Shown here: positions 51,451-63,639 of the stretch, one piece after another | How positions within the stretch are numbered: position 1 is the stretch's first letter | Layout: each line of letters opens with the position of its first letter | Source of the DNA: Fratercula arctica | Lineage: Eukaryota > Chordata > Aves > Charadriiformes > Alcidae | Assembly (NCBI GenBank): GCA_947846985.1 | Contig: CANTUZ010000001.1 | Location: 39,642,727-39,706,726, forward strand | Length of the DNA: 64,000 nt | Direction: 5' to 3' | Position numbers and translations under genes: made by a program | Notes under the pieces: generated by a model | The model's database searches: none | Seen by the model: only the letters and a program-made list of their open reading frames with translations | Told to the model about the DNA's origin: nothing

Positions 51451-54384
51451 CAACAGAGTTCCTGAATCTGTGTGGATTGAGCGCAAGTCTTAAAAATATA
51501 AATTTGTATTCTGTGATGTTCAGAGTACATTTGGAACTTAACTAGGTGTCCTGCACTGTAACTTGATAAAATGTTCCTGAAAATTAAGGTATTTCTCTCA
51601 GATGTTTTCTGTGACCTGGACTTGTGCTGAATGCATCATCCCTGTGAAACAGAGGATATTTTTTGTAAATGCCTCTGGATCTTTGGTATAGAATAAGTTT
51701 ATATGGTTTCATGCTGTCCTACTCTAGGTAGCATGGAAAAACCCAACAACAGAACTGTAGGCATTTAAGAAATTGTAGAAAGTCAGACAGAGATTTGAAG
51801 ATCTAAAATCAGGAGTAAAGTAACACTACATTACTTATATTCCTGAGACTCTATACAGTTCCATTTCCCTGTGGTAAAGGTGTTATATTCCTCTTCCGTT
51901 CAGATCATGGTGTCAGGACTAAGTATCTTCAACAATCATCAACTATGTTAGTCAATCCAAAACATAATCAAATAAAAATCAATCATGCATTATGTATTAA
52001 AAAAAAAAAAAAAAAAGTTTGAAAAAATATTTTAAACAAAATTAAAAGTATTATTGTGTTCCTAATACTCTTATGAACTATCACTCTTTGGTCTCCTGGT
52101 TCATTTATATAAAATATAATGTTCTTCATTCCTTCCTTATAGTTAAGTCAATATTTTCTGTAAAATTGAATTCATTAAGTAGTAAATCTGGATCAATGTG
52201 AAGCCTTATAGGAGATAAGGTCCCAGGCAATCAAAGAAATTTCATGCTTAGTACACATGAAAGGGTGAGGTTGATAGTGCATTCCCTAAATTAATCTGGA
52301 AAACAAACTATAGCATGGAAATATATCTTTCATCTTGTGCTGTGAAAAAAAACTAATTCAGGAAGTGGTTTTTCCGTAAGAACATAAACATAATTTCTAC
52401 CCTGGTTTGGGGTTGTTTGTTTGTTTGGGTTTTTTTAGGTTTTCATGTTTGTTTGTTTGTTTGTTTGTTTTCCAAGTGAGAAATATTCCCTCAATGTCAT
52501 GTAACTGAAAATAGAATTTAATCTAGATTCTGTATATATGGAAACTATGTTGGTCAAGGTTTTTCGTCCTGTGAATTTCAGACCTACAGCTCCTTACTCA
52601 TATTAATTTAAGACTTTTCAATTATCTCACTTTTGAACTGATTTGATTTATGTGGAGTTTGATGACACTCATTGCAGTGGGGAATACTATATTTGGTTTG
52701 TGCACAGTAAAAATATTTCTGATGAAAATGAAATTGCAAGGTAAATAAATATCTCCTATGGATCATTACAGACATTATTAGAAGTATGTGCCAAAGTGAT
52801 AAATAGCATTACAAGCTAATTTTATTTGAAGAACAAAAAAAAGCTAATTTGTAAGTGTACCAACAAGCAGAAGGGAAAAAAAAAAAAAAAAAAATAGATC
52901 ACAAATTTGTTTTACCATTCTGTGCAAAAACACCAAACTAACATACTAAAGAAACAGTCTGACAAGGAGGGTTAAACAAAGGCATGTTGAATAGTTTAGG
53001 ATTAATGCAGAAATCTCCAAGCATGGGAGAACTGTCTACAACAAATTGTTTTCATGTTTTCCAAACTGCTTTAGTTAATATAGATAACGTATAAAAGTAA
53101 TATAGCAAGCGGGGAATATTTCAAAGAGTTTATTCTATTTACATATGATAATCCCTAAGAGCAATTCTGCTGGCCACAAATTTTTCTTTATTAAAGTGGA
53201 ATTTTATTCTTTTTTTTCTGGAAAAAAAAATATATTGAGAGCTATTCTCTACTAGGTTATGCAGATTACTCCACAAAAGAATACCCTTTTTATCTGGATT
53301 CTGTTCATCATCAATATAGAACAACAAATAGGCCAAGGAAAATCTTCACTTAAACTGAAAGCAATGAAAATCATATTTTTTAATATTGAATTCCTCTGAT
53401 ACAACATAGAGTTGCAAAGAAATATAACTCTGGGTTACCAGGGTTTTTGTGGTAAACATGACACGGTAAGGCAAAAAGAAGAAAAACAGCTGAGGAAGAT
53501 CATTCTGTCAAATACGTTTGTGTGTGTATGTAAGCATATCAGATATGACTGCAATGGGAGTGTTTAGAAGACTCAAATAAAGCCAGTTAAACTTAAAACT
53601 AAACTTTACAGCAAGGACATGCAGCAACAGTAGACTTTGCTAATGATTAGTTCTTAAGCATATCAATCATTGTCAATACATATAGAAAGCAGTTAGTCTT
53701 TAACAATCATATTCCAAGTTATTCGAAAGTAACATTCACATGTACCTATATAAATATTCATATATAAGTATGGTTAATGCTGTGCATTAGCACAGATGCT
53801 TATTGTCCTTAATCATCTTAGATACAAAAAACAGGTAATCAGACTTAAGAACTCTTCAATAAGGAATTCCAGAAGAAAAACTGGTGCCTTTTTCCCATTG
53901 TCCCTCCACTCCTAATTCAAGATCTCCTTTTACAAATTGTTTGAGTTTCTTTACAGTCAGCTACTCTCTGCTTCACACAGAAAGTTTCATAAGAATTGAT
54001 AACAAGCCTAGGAGGTCAGGATGGGCTATAGCAGTGTTAACATAAGGGTTTAAGGCTTGTTCCCAGTGATGATAATAGTTTTTTTGCTAGGCCACTGGGT
54101 GCAGAAATGTGTTGCTTCCCAGCTATTTATATCAGTGTGTTAACATTTTGGGTTAAAACAAGCTAATATTGATTAAATCCTGCCTAGTGCGCTTCCGTTC
54201 TTAAGACAGTAACAGGCCTCTGTTTGGATCCACAGTCATATCCACTGTCACAAGCTTTTTCTCTCTTTCGTATGGCAAATGACCAGCTTGTTCCTGTAAT
54301 CTGTACTGCACAGAGGGTGTGCCAAGGAAAGGAGACTAAATTAAGTAGGTTTCCTAACTTTTTGGCCTGAATGTAAAGTTTCTA
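51451..54384. other. Unassigned non-coding stretch
   Basis: AT-rich DNA with A-runs (51999-52016, 52876-52894) and the TTTG tract at 52409-52471. No gene or element recognised. Confidence 0.5.
52409..52471 (+). repeat. T/G-rich (TTTG)n simple repeat
   Basis: Two clusters of GTTT units separated by a short T/G-rich interruption with TTTTCATG. Confidence 0.9.
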
Positions 54385-54436
54385 ACTCACTCACTCACTC
54401 ACTCACTCGCTCACTCGCTCACTCACTCACTCACTC
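54385..54436 (+). repeat. (ACTC)13 microsatellite with two GCTC variants
   Basis: Thirteen tetramers; units 7 and 9 read GCTC instead of ACTC. The variant units sit together in the middle and suggest a local transition copied by slippage. Confidence 0.95.
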
Positions 54437-55524
54437 ATTTAATGAACTAGTTAAGATATAATTTACATTATTCTACAAATCTGTTTAGTCTCCTGTAGCA
54501 GGTCTGTATAACATGGACATCCTATTTACCTGCATATCTCATTCTTGAGGTAAGCAGTCCCCTCAAGATAAAATCCTGTGGCCTACATACTCATATTACC
54601 TAATGAGTAAATAGAATTTGGACCACTCGTTCAATTAAGTGCCAAACAGGGTCCACGCCAATAGATTAAGTAGCCCCTACGTTTATCCATTAGCAATTCC
54701 TAAGGCAACCTATTGCACTGAAAATGCTAAGACAGGCTTAAACATACAGAAATTTATATTTCTACAGAACTAAAAATGGAAGGCTGTTGCTAAAATAAAG
54801 ACTAATGCATCTAAGGCATTGAGCAACAAGAGGCCCTCCTCATAAGATGGATCTGAATCAAGTTCATACTGGATGACTGGTTTGAACCTACACTCAAACT
54901 GTAACATGGATGCAGGTTTTCAGTTACATCTCCTAAAAGACAAACATTTGTGAAGCAGACTCGATCTCGGGAATCTTAGCTCGCAGAACAGAAATCAAAA
55001 GGCATTAGGATGTAGTCAGACATCTGAAAACTGATATCCTGTGATGACTTAGATGCCTGAGACAATTATTACTAAAGGAAGTGATAAGCAGTAGAAGTTT
55101 CCTGGAAATAGTAAGAATGGCTTTGAACCTCCTTTTACGAAAAAGAGACTTGGACCTGTGTGTCACATTTTTTGAATACATTCAATACAGGCTCTGATAT
55201 TTAGGTAGGTGAGAACTGCCTTCCCATCTACCTGTATATTAAAAAAAGCAGCTGTAAGAGTATTTTCTAAGCTTTACAGTTTGTGTTACCAAAGGTCTGG
55301 GCAGGTCCCCTCCCTCTCCCCCGACCCACCTTCTCTCTTTCTCATTCTCTCTCTCCCTTACTGAATCTTTCATGGGATGTATTTGCTACCCCATTTAGTT
55401 TCTAAGGCTGATTGAGTGTCATATCACACCTAATACAAAATTCAACTGCAAACACTTCATAAACTTTCATAATGTAGAGGAAGATATCCAGGGATTCTAT
55501 ATGCAGCAATTGTTCTTTTGTCTA
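54437..55524. other. Unassigned non-coding stretch
   Basis: AT-rich DNA with a CT-rich patch at about 55307-55360. No gene or element recognised. Confidence 0.5.
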
Positions 55525-56386
55525 TGTGTTGGGTTGGCCACAGCTGGCAGCCAAGCACCCACGCTGCCACTCACTCACTGCCCCTCTACCAGTGGGACAA
55601 GGGAGAAAACAGGAAGAACAAAAGCGTAAAAACTCTTCAGGGAAATCACTCATCAGTTATTAACTCAACTTGGAAAATTTTAGTTCATTGACAGCATAAA
55701 CATTTAATTACTGATTTGGATACTGAGAAACAAAGAAGACAAATATTTAAAGACTTAGGGAAAACACATTTTCTTCCCCTTTCCCATGTTCAGCTTCACT
55801 ACAGACACCTCTCCTTCCCCCTTCCAAATTTCTACCCCTCTGTATCAACTCAGGTTATGCTCAGTCTCTTTGGTGAGGCAATGGGCTGAGCAGGAGGTTG
55901 GGGTTAGGCTGCAGTGGTTTCTTTCTGCTCCTCCTTATTCCTCACTCTTTTCTCTCTCTCCTCATCCTTTCCTACCTGTTTCCTCTTCTCTGGTGTGGAT
56001 TTATCTATTGCTGCAGGCCCTTCAGGAAGTACATGCTCCAGCAAGTGTTTATCTACAGCTTGCAGTCCCTTCAGGGGTTTTCCTGTAGCAGCGTGGGTTA
56101 TCCACTGGCTGCAGTCCCTTTAGGGGTGTTACCAGCTCCACTATGGAGCACCTCCTACTGTTATGACCTTGTTATTCATTTTTCTTTTGGTGTTTAACCT
56201 CCTTAAATATGTTTTTACAGATGTGCCACCAACTCCACTGGCAGGCTTACATGTGTCCTGCAGTGAGTCTGTTGGAGCTGGCTGAACAGGCTCTGTCTGG
56301 CACAGGGCAGCCCCTGGCCTCTTCTTGCAGGCATCACCCATGCAACCCCACCTCACTGCCAAAACCTTGAATTTATACCAACCACA
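55525..56386 (-). mobile_element. Complete solo ERV LTR, 862 bp, minus strand
   Basis: The plus strand runs from TGTGTTGGGTTGGCC (55525) to CCAACCACA (56386), giving TG..CA ends with a nearly matching inverted terminus. On the minus strand it starts TGTGGTTGG, continues with AAGGTTTTGGCAGTGAGGTGG and the spaced CTGCAG/CTGGAG block (antisense at 56000-56150). It ends with the CCAAGTTGAG block (antisense near 55665) and CTTGGCTGCCAGCTGTGGCC. I recognise it as a frequent bird ERV LTR family, probably ERVL. Flanking pentamers GTCTA and GCCTG share three of five bases and may be an eroded target duplication. Overlapping frames (about 100-138 codons) are chance readings. Confidence 0.82.
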
Positions 56387-56899
56387 GCCTGATAGTTTCT
56401 TTGCTTTAAGGCTGTGGTTTGCAAGCCCTTGCAAGCTCTGATTTTGTTGTGAAAGTCCTGTTAGCATCTTTATCTGAAATGGGTATCTTGCAATGAGATA
56501 AATAGGAACACAGCTATTTTGAATTGCATGTAGAGTCAAACTGAGCCATGAATTCACATCAAAGCCTCATGGTGTACCACAACAGAGGAACATATCAAAA
56601 GAAAAAAACAAACAAAAAAAATCAAAACAACAACAACAACAAACAAACCAAAAAAAAACCAAAGAACAAAACAACCAACTATAAAGAAAGTGGAAACAGG
56701 AAAAAGCATCTTGGGAGGAATATATCGACAGTGCCAGAGCCAGCAAGGCTGGAGTTAAGGAAGAGAAACTCAGATGGAACTGAAAGTAGGAAGGATTGTA
56801 AAGTGCAAACATTAAGAGCTTCTGGAATACGTTGTTAGCCAAGCAGGAATGAGGAGAATGTCGGCTGTTGCTCAATGGGGTAGAATATTGAAAAAAAGT
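56387..56899. other. Unassigned stretch with A/C-rich tract
   Basis: Sequence between the LTR and the following CR1. It includes the A/C-rich tract at 56597-56690 built from AAC, CAAA and CCAAA words. The rest is unassigned and may belong to the upstream, unrecognisable part of the CR1. Confidence 0.5.
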
Positions 56900-58035
56900 G
56901 AGATGACTGTCTGTGTGGATAAGGTGAGAGCAGTGGCTGATGTGTACCTTAGCTTTAGAATTTAAAGCTTTTTAGCAGTTTCCTCATAGTGTAGTAAAAC
57001 TAGAGAGATATGGATTTGAGTAACCAATAATGTGGATGGAAAGTTGGCTACACTCTTAGGCTCAAAGGGAACTGACCAGTGGTTAAAGAAGTCCAACTGG
57101 CAACTCATTACTAATGGCATCCCTCAGAGATCAATACTGAGGACTGTTTTATGTCTTTAATAGCAATGTGCATATGGGGATAGAGTACAGTTTCAGCTAG
57201 TTTGCAGAAGACACCAGAGGAAACATTGACACACTCAAACATAGGTCTGCTATTCATCCTACATGCTCGAGGAATGGGCCAACAGAGATCGCAAGAAGTT
57301 CAATAAAGGAAAATACAAAGTTGTACGCTTAGGGAGCAATAACCCAACAAAACAGTATAAGCTGGAGGACAACTAAATAGAAGGCAACTTTCCAGAAAAG
57401 GATCTGGGGCCTTGATAGACAGCATGTTGAATTTGAGTCAGTAGGATGATCTTGCAGCAAAAAAATGGCCAACTGCCTATTGAACTGTACTAGTGAGAGT
57501 ATAGCCAGCAGGTAAAAGGAAAAGATTCTTCCCTTCTATTTATCATTTGTAAGACTGTATCCTCAGTACAAGAAAAATATTAGTAAACTCAAGCAAGTTC
57601 AGCCAAGTTTAACAAAGATGACTAAGGGGCTGGAGAGGAGAGGTTGAGTGAACCATGTTTGTTTATCCTTAAGAGGAAAAGATTAGGGAGAAGATCTTAT
57701 TGCTTTCTTCGGACTCCTATTGGGTGGTAGAGAAGATAGAGACAGACTGTTTACAGAGGTGCACATTGGAAAGACAAGGCAGTGGACAAAAGCTAGAACA
57801 TAGGAAATTCCAAACATATATTTACAAAAAAAAAACCCCAAACAACAACCAACAAGCCAAACAACAAAAGTAGCATGAGAAGGTCAAACACTGCAACAGT
57901 TTTCCCAGGAAGTTTATGTAATCTCCACCCCAGAAAATATTCAAAACTTGAGCAGATAAAGTCCTAAGCAATTTGATCTAACTGATGGACAAAATGAACT
58001 CCAGAGGTCTCTTCCAATCTACATGATTCTATGAT
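56900..58035 (+). mobile_element. Old CR1 LINE, 5'-truncated, plus strand
   Basis: Starts in the RT part of ORF2 (GATAAGGTGAGAGCAGTGGCTG, the G-R-A-V-D-type segment) and passes the V-P-Q-G-type block (GGCATCCCTCAGAGATCAATA), then GAAGTTCAATAAAGGAAAATA (the K-F-N-K-G-K segment). It continues through the ORF2 C-terminus to the 3' block CTCTTCCAATCTACATGATT, ending with two octamers at about 58022-58035. Many stops, indels and an A/C-rich interruption at 57826-57870 show great age. This is one of the two longest CR1 copies in the window. Confidence 0.82.
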
Positions 58036-58775
58036 TATGTCTTTGACAACACTTTGTTACAAATCTTCCGAACAGTGCAAGAGCTTGACATTCTGCTATC
58101 TTATAAGCAGAGATCCCTACTGTAATACTTTATGAATTTCTTTAAGCTTGTTTTCTGGTGTAATCTGTTAAAATCTCTGAGAGCTACATATTTTCAGACA
58201 GTAAAATGTCAGGGTTTTATATTTCAGCAGGTGAAAAGAAATATTTTAACCTTCATGAAAAGCCATTATAACCTCTGTTTCATGAAGTATTTATCTTTTA
58301 CCTTTTTTTAATGTCATTAAATTTGTTGGTGGGGGAAATACATCAGGGATACAGATAATTAGAAGTGTATTCAAACAATACCAGCATTTGTTTTCTCTGT
58401 GTAACTATAGAGAATGCAAATCCATATAAATAGCCATATAAGTTGCTCTGCTCTACTGATTAGGCTTCTTAAGCCTCTCATCAATCAACGTCTTGATTGA
58501 TTTTTATCCATGGGTCACAAAGAGGGAAGGAAGTAAGCCAATGAGTCCTAGCCACAGGCAGTCGTGGGTCAGTGGTAAGGCTTTGTATAGCAAGCTATAT
58601 AAAGATTGTGGTAGTGTTCTTTTTTTATCAGTTGATTTTACTGTAGAAACTGATTAGATATTTAGAATTTATTTTATCTTCATCCCTTGGTGGAGGTTCA
58701 AGCTAAAGAGCTCAGTGATTATGTTGTCATCTGTTCGAAACTGTCAAGCTTTCTGTTGAAATAGAAAAGAAAGGC

Positions 58776-58809
<34 letters not shown>

Positions 58810-60464
58810 TTAGAAAAGAGTCCAAGAGCAGCAATGGCTCTAGAAGGCATTGCATTGAGGATTTAGGGATACATTCTGTCAATAGAATAATTTAATGATC
58901 CCACCATGTTATCAGTGTATTTCTCAGATCCTGCCAGTGCCATTTCATTTGTATCTCAGTTAAATTGGAAACAATGGCATTTCATCTATATGCTTATCAC
59001 TCTTGTGCAAAGTGACAACTGAACAAAAATACTGTACATATGTCTTGAGAAGACAACAGAGCAGGGTGTCTTCAGTATGCATCACAGCCATCCTGTTTCA
59101 TGACTTCTCCCAATAACCTAGGAGGAAAATACAGAATGATCAATCTTTGTGGTCTCTGCAGTGCTGTTTCAATAATAATGCATTAGTTTCTGCCCCTTCC
59201 AAAACATCTGAAGGAAGACAAGAAAACAAACAAATGTGTACATACCTTTTGAAATTCACATGATGGTGGCAGGGAACACAAAAGCTTAAAAACACTACTA
59301 CAAAGATTCACAAGCATTGTTGTATTGTTATAATAATATAATGAAAATAATAATAGGCAATACATGTGTTAGTTTGTTATGTGACCATAAAAACCTTTTA
59401 TAGCTTCTGGCATGGACATTTTACATGGACTGCAGTGTCTTTCCAATTAAGTTTTAACGATTATTATGGCAAAAATAACTAAAAGGTCCATAATAATATA
59501 TGGTATTTTTTTAAAAGTGATAAATATAAGCTAATTCCTGGCTACTTTGTACAAAAAGAAGTTCAGATCCTCTACAGTTTATATGAACATAGTTTTACAA
59601 GATCGTATCACTTAAAAGATCTGAACCAATAACTTGCTTGATAGCAAAGTTTTTTGTCTTGCTCAACAGTAAAGCACTGATGTGTCTTCGGGTATAGATC
59701 TAGGGTGAAAATCTTAGTCCTTTGAAATTACCACAAAGCTCCCTCAAATGCCTATGGAGCCAAAATATCACTCACAGTCTTAAAATTTGGTATCCTTTAA
59801 GTTAGAGGAAAGATGTAAATCTTCTGTAGCTTGCAGATCTTTTTATCCCTTTTGAGGCTCAACATTACTATCAGAAAAAATGACATAATTCCATACACAT
59901 CATTATCAACCATTACCTTAGAGAATTAAAATAAATCAAAATACAAAAATCTGATATTTGAAAGAGGTAATTAGCTCAATTAGATCGTAGCTCTGCACCT
60001 TAGCCCACAGACATAAGGTTTTGAATCTCTACACTTGGAGAAGGTAAGCAAACACTTATATTTTCTAAAGAAGAAATGTTTCCTAGAAATGGAAACTTAT
60101 TATTTTTCTCTATGGATTTATAAGTTGTTTCTGAAGAACCATACTGAGATTTCCAGAAGCCTTAATAGTCAGATGTGAAGAAATGAACAACTATTTGAGC
60201 TTAAAGGGAGCTCATTGATCAAATGCTCTTCATTCTTCATCTTCTCCTGAAGGGGACATTTTATCATATATTCCAACCCTATTCAGGAAGGAGAAAAAAC
60301 AATATTGTAGGATAACTTGGAAACAAAATGCTCAAAGCAATGATATATGTATTGAGATCCATCTTCTATTCCCTGAAAGTTATATTCTTGCTGTTGCAAC
60401 TGTGATTAGTGTAGTTCATCTAAGTAAATGATGAAATATAATTAAAATGTAATTTTTTCTACTT
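58036..60464. other. Unassigned non-coding stretch
   Basis: AT-rich DNA with T30 at 58779-58808. No gene or element recognised. Confidence 0.5.
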
Positions 60465-60545
60465 AGAATCATAGAATGGTGTCGGTTGGAAGTGACCTTA
60501 AAGATCACCTAGTTCCAACCCCCCTACCATGGGCAGGGACACTTA
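60465..60545 (-). mobile_element. CR1 LINE 3' tip, about 80 bp
   Basis: AGAATCATAGAATGG followed by GGTTGGAAGTGACCTTAAAG, TTCCAACCCCCCTACCATGG and GCAGGGACAC: the typical CR1 3' terminus on the minus strand. It stops before any ORF2 sequence, so it is an extremely short 5'-truncated insertion or the residue of one. The tail is well preserved, which suggests a fairly young event. Confidence 0.92.
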
Positions 60546-60801
60546 AAAATTTTAGATTCATTGTTCAATCAGTAACAATCATATTGTTTTGCTTTGCCTT
60601 GTTTGGTTTTGTTTTCACCAACGTGTGTGATGATTACTACTTGTTCAATGTATCATAACTAAATACACAACATTATTTATTTTTGTAGTCCTCTCAGGAA
60701 GACATTTTTAGAACACTAACATCACAAATCTAACTGAATTTTTAGGAGACAGAGAAAGTAGAGAGAGGGATGTGTGTTCATACCTTGTCCCTCTAATATC
60801 T

Positions 60802-60847
60802 TCAGACTTCTGGGGGGGGGGGGGGGGGGGGGGGGGGGAAAGTCTGA
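60802..60847. repeat. G27 run enclosed by an 8-bp inverted repeat
   Basis: TCAGACTT (60802-60809), CT, 27 consecutive G (60812-60838), A, then AAGTCTGA (60840-60847), the exact complement of the left arm. It can be drawn as a hairpin whose loop is a G-quadruplex-forming run. Confidence 0.95.
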
Positions 60848-63340
60848 GCCCCTGTGATTGTTTCACTTCTGACTTAATAACTGCATCTCATCTGTCTCAA
60901 CATTAATGTGACAGAAGTTGAGCCAATCCAAGAAAAATGGTGTTATTCCAGAGCTTCATTTAACAGTTCTTCAGATGCATTTACACTCATGTGCCAACTT
61001 CAGATTTTTCCTTTTCTTGATTGATTTTATATCATCAGGTTACTAGTTGAGATTATGTCAGGTTATGTTAAGACTTTTTGGAAAATATATATAAAATGTG
61101 AGTAAGGATTTGTTCTCAGCTTTGGTTCCCATGTAGAATTAAAATATTTGTGTACCACCTGCATTTGTTTGATTATTTCACGTAGCAGTGTGTACATTTG
61201 CAAATAAAATTCCAGCTGCTGTTCACAGCCATGAAGCTTTTGAGAAAGTGCCTGAACATCTTGGGAACAGATTCGTCTTGCCTAAATTCAAAAGTTTAAA
61301 GTATAAGTGCTTCTATCTGAATTAGGGGGTAATTACAGTTAACAGAGGTGTAAGATTTACTTCAGATGCCTAACATAGATTAATTTGTCTAGTGGCATTT
61401 GAGATGTCCTGGGATCTCCTGCTTGGGTTCCAGCAGCCACATGTTCTCCGCAGGTCTCGTGTTTTACCCACCAACCCTGTTTGTATCACTTTGGTATACT
61501 AAGACATCTCAAATAACACTTGTGTGTGTAACTGAATTGAGCAATAAAAATTAATTGCAAATATAGTCAGTAATGCTTGTTTTATGATTCATGTAATTGA
61601 ATGTAAGTGTCCTCTTCACAAGGAGATTAATAGGTCTTTGGTCTCTACGTAGTGTGTTGACTAGGTTTGACTCAGACGCCCACACATGTAGTGAGTCACA
61701 TACGCACACAAGTTTTGTAAATATGATGCAGGTTGAAAAATATGGTCTACAGAATATATATGTGCTTTTTCTATACTCAAAAAGTTAGACAAAGATCTTA
61801 GCGAAGATCAGAGCAACATGCATCATTTGATAAATCTGCATAGATTTGTGACAGGATTTGTAGGACATCAGCAGCTGGACACACGGAGGAATAAAATAAC
61901 TAATGTCACTGGAAGCCTATGTATAGGCAACTGAATGAAGAACTATGTACTTATTAACTATAATGACAAACTAGACAACAACTCAGAGGTGGATAGTTAT
62001 TCTAAGAACACTTAAGTAAAATGAATTCTAAAGACAGTGCCATTTTTGAGAGATTGCAACTAAGCAAAAGTGCTTCACAGTTCACATTAAGGCAGACTTC
62101 CAAACTTTTGAAGAGTTTACAACATTTCAGCAGCTGTCAATAACTTTAAAGGATCCTAATTCAACATTATATTTCCATTGGGTTTGCTTACAAATTCCAG
62201 GGTATGAATGTCCCACTTCTATGTCCCAATATTATGCAATTGCACAGTTACATGGATGTGATTTTTCTCTTTCCTTGCTTATTGATGAATTTTATCTGGC
62301 TAATTAATGCACTCAGTAAAACTATAGTAAGTTCAAGCATATGATAGCTGTTAGAGGTATTTATTTGAAGTAGTTTATGACTTTTTCCCCCCCCACAAGG
62401 ATATCATATGAATAAGAAAAAACATACTTTGTAAAATCATAAATTCTAGTAGCATATGCACACTTCATTCTTAGCGCTGCTGGAGTCTGTAATTTTGTAG
62501 AAACATTTTTTTACATTTCATATTGAAATGAAAATTATTCTTGTTATATATTAGAATATAATGTAATTATATATTTTCATAAAGCACTCCATTACTTCCC
62601 ATAGGGTAATACATTTATTGTTAACACATATAAATACACACACACATGCATATATGCATGCTAACATTAGCAGAGTAGCATTCAGAATGATCTATTTTCT
62701 TCCAGAATACACATTATTTATTAAGTACAAAGAATATTTACATTCCTAAATAGTAATAAATGAAAAATAGCAATGTTAGCGCAGCATCAACTGTTTTCAT
62801 AACCATTACACACTTTCATGATACTTTTAATAGGATTTCATCCTTTCACATCAGGATGATTTTGACAGGAGGAGAGTGTCCCTACTTCAATATCTTTCAC
62901 CAAAGGGTCCTGACTATACATAGTTATCTTGGCTATATATACCTATACTGGCTACATAATCATATTGTATTAATATTCATTCTCTTACCTCATATAGTTC
63001 TGACCACATTTTAAATACATTTATGCAAGTTTAACTGTATTATACAATACAGCTGTCTGAGTAGAAGTATGTATGAAATACTTAATGAAAGGTGTTGTGT
63101 GTTTTTTTCTTTAATTGTTACTGTATCATCTAAAAGTTTGGTTCAAACAAAAACACCAGTACAAGCAGTCAGAATTAATCTTCTGAGACTAAGTACAAAT
63201 ATCGATCATTTTGTTCATTTTTCATTTGATATTCATCAGCCAGGAGAACAGATGCAACTATTTCTAAGAAGCAGCCTTACCATTAATGTCTCTGTTCTCA
63301 TGATTTTATACATGGTGTTTGTATAGCTCTTATCAGCATC
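60848..63340. other. Unassigned non-coding stretch
   Basis: AT-rich DNA holding the 130-bp unit with inverted ends (61391-61520) and a 16-bp palindrome CATGCATATATGCATG (62645-62660) beside an AC run. No gene recognised. Confidence 0.5.
61391..61520. repeat. 130-bp unit with 18-bp inverted ends (16 of 18 match)
   Basis: AGTGGCATTTGAGATGTC at 61391-61408 is mirrored by GACATCTCAAATAACACT at 61503-61520; 12 consecutive bases pair exactly. The 94 bases between are less AT-rich than the surroundings. The layout resembles a small non-autonomous DNA transposon, but no matching target duplication flanks it. It may instead be a chance inverted repeat. Confidence 0.6.
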
Positions 63341-63421
63341 AAAACAACAACAACAACAACAAAAAAAAACCCAAAAAAACCAACAACCAAGCAAACGGAA
63401 AAAAAAAAAAAAAGGGGGGGG
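63341..63421 (+). repeat. A/C-rich tract ending in A15-G8
   Basis: AAC units, then AAAACCC and CCAAC words, then 15 A and 8 G. It is a compound simple repeat similar in wording to the other A/C-rich tracts. Confidence 0.92.
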
Positions 63422-63639
63422 TTTATTTCCAAAATAATGTTTTATTTTGGTAGAATGACAAAAAAAGTCCTAAAATATTTTAATGATCTTAGAAAATGCA
63501 GTATTATTATCTTTTAAAGAATTTGCTGGTTTGTAGGTTTTCTAAAGGTGTGCTGCCAAATGTCTTCCTCTTGCACATTTTCTCTGGATGACACCCTCCA
63601 ACATCCTCTATTTTCTTTCCTGTTTCTTAACTGCTACTT
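63422..63639. other. Transition from AT-rich to GC-rich DNA
   Basis: Ordinary AT-rich sequence giving way to CT-rich DNA near 63560-63640. Nothing recognised. Confidence 0.4.

Noticed and set aside
55786..56557. Overlapping frames of 69-138 codons on both strands
   Set aside because: They lie within the recognised LTR and read through its non-coding sequence.
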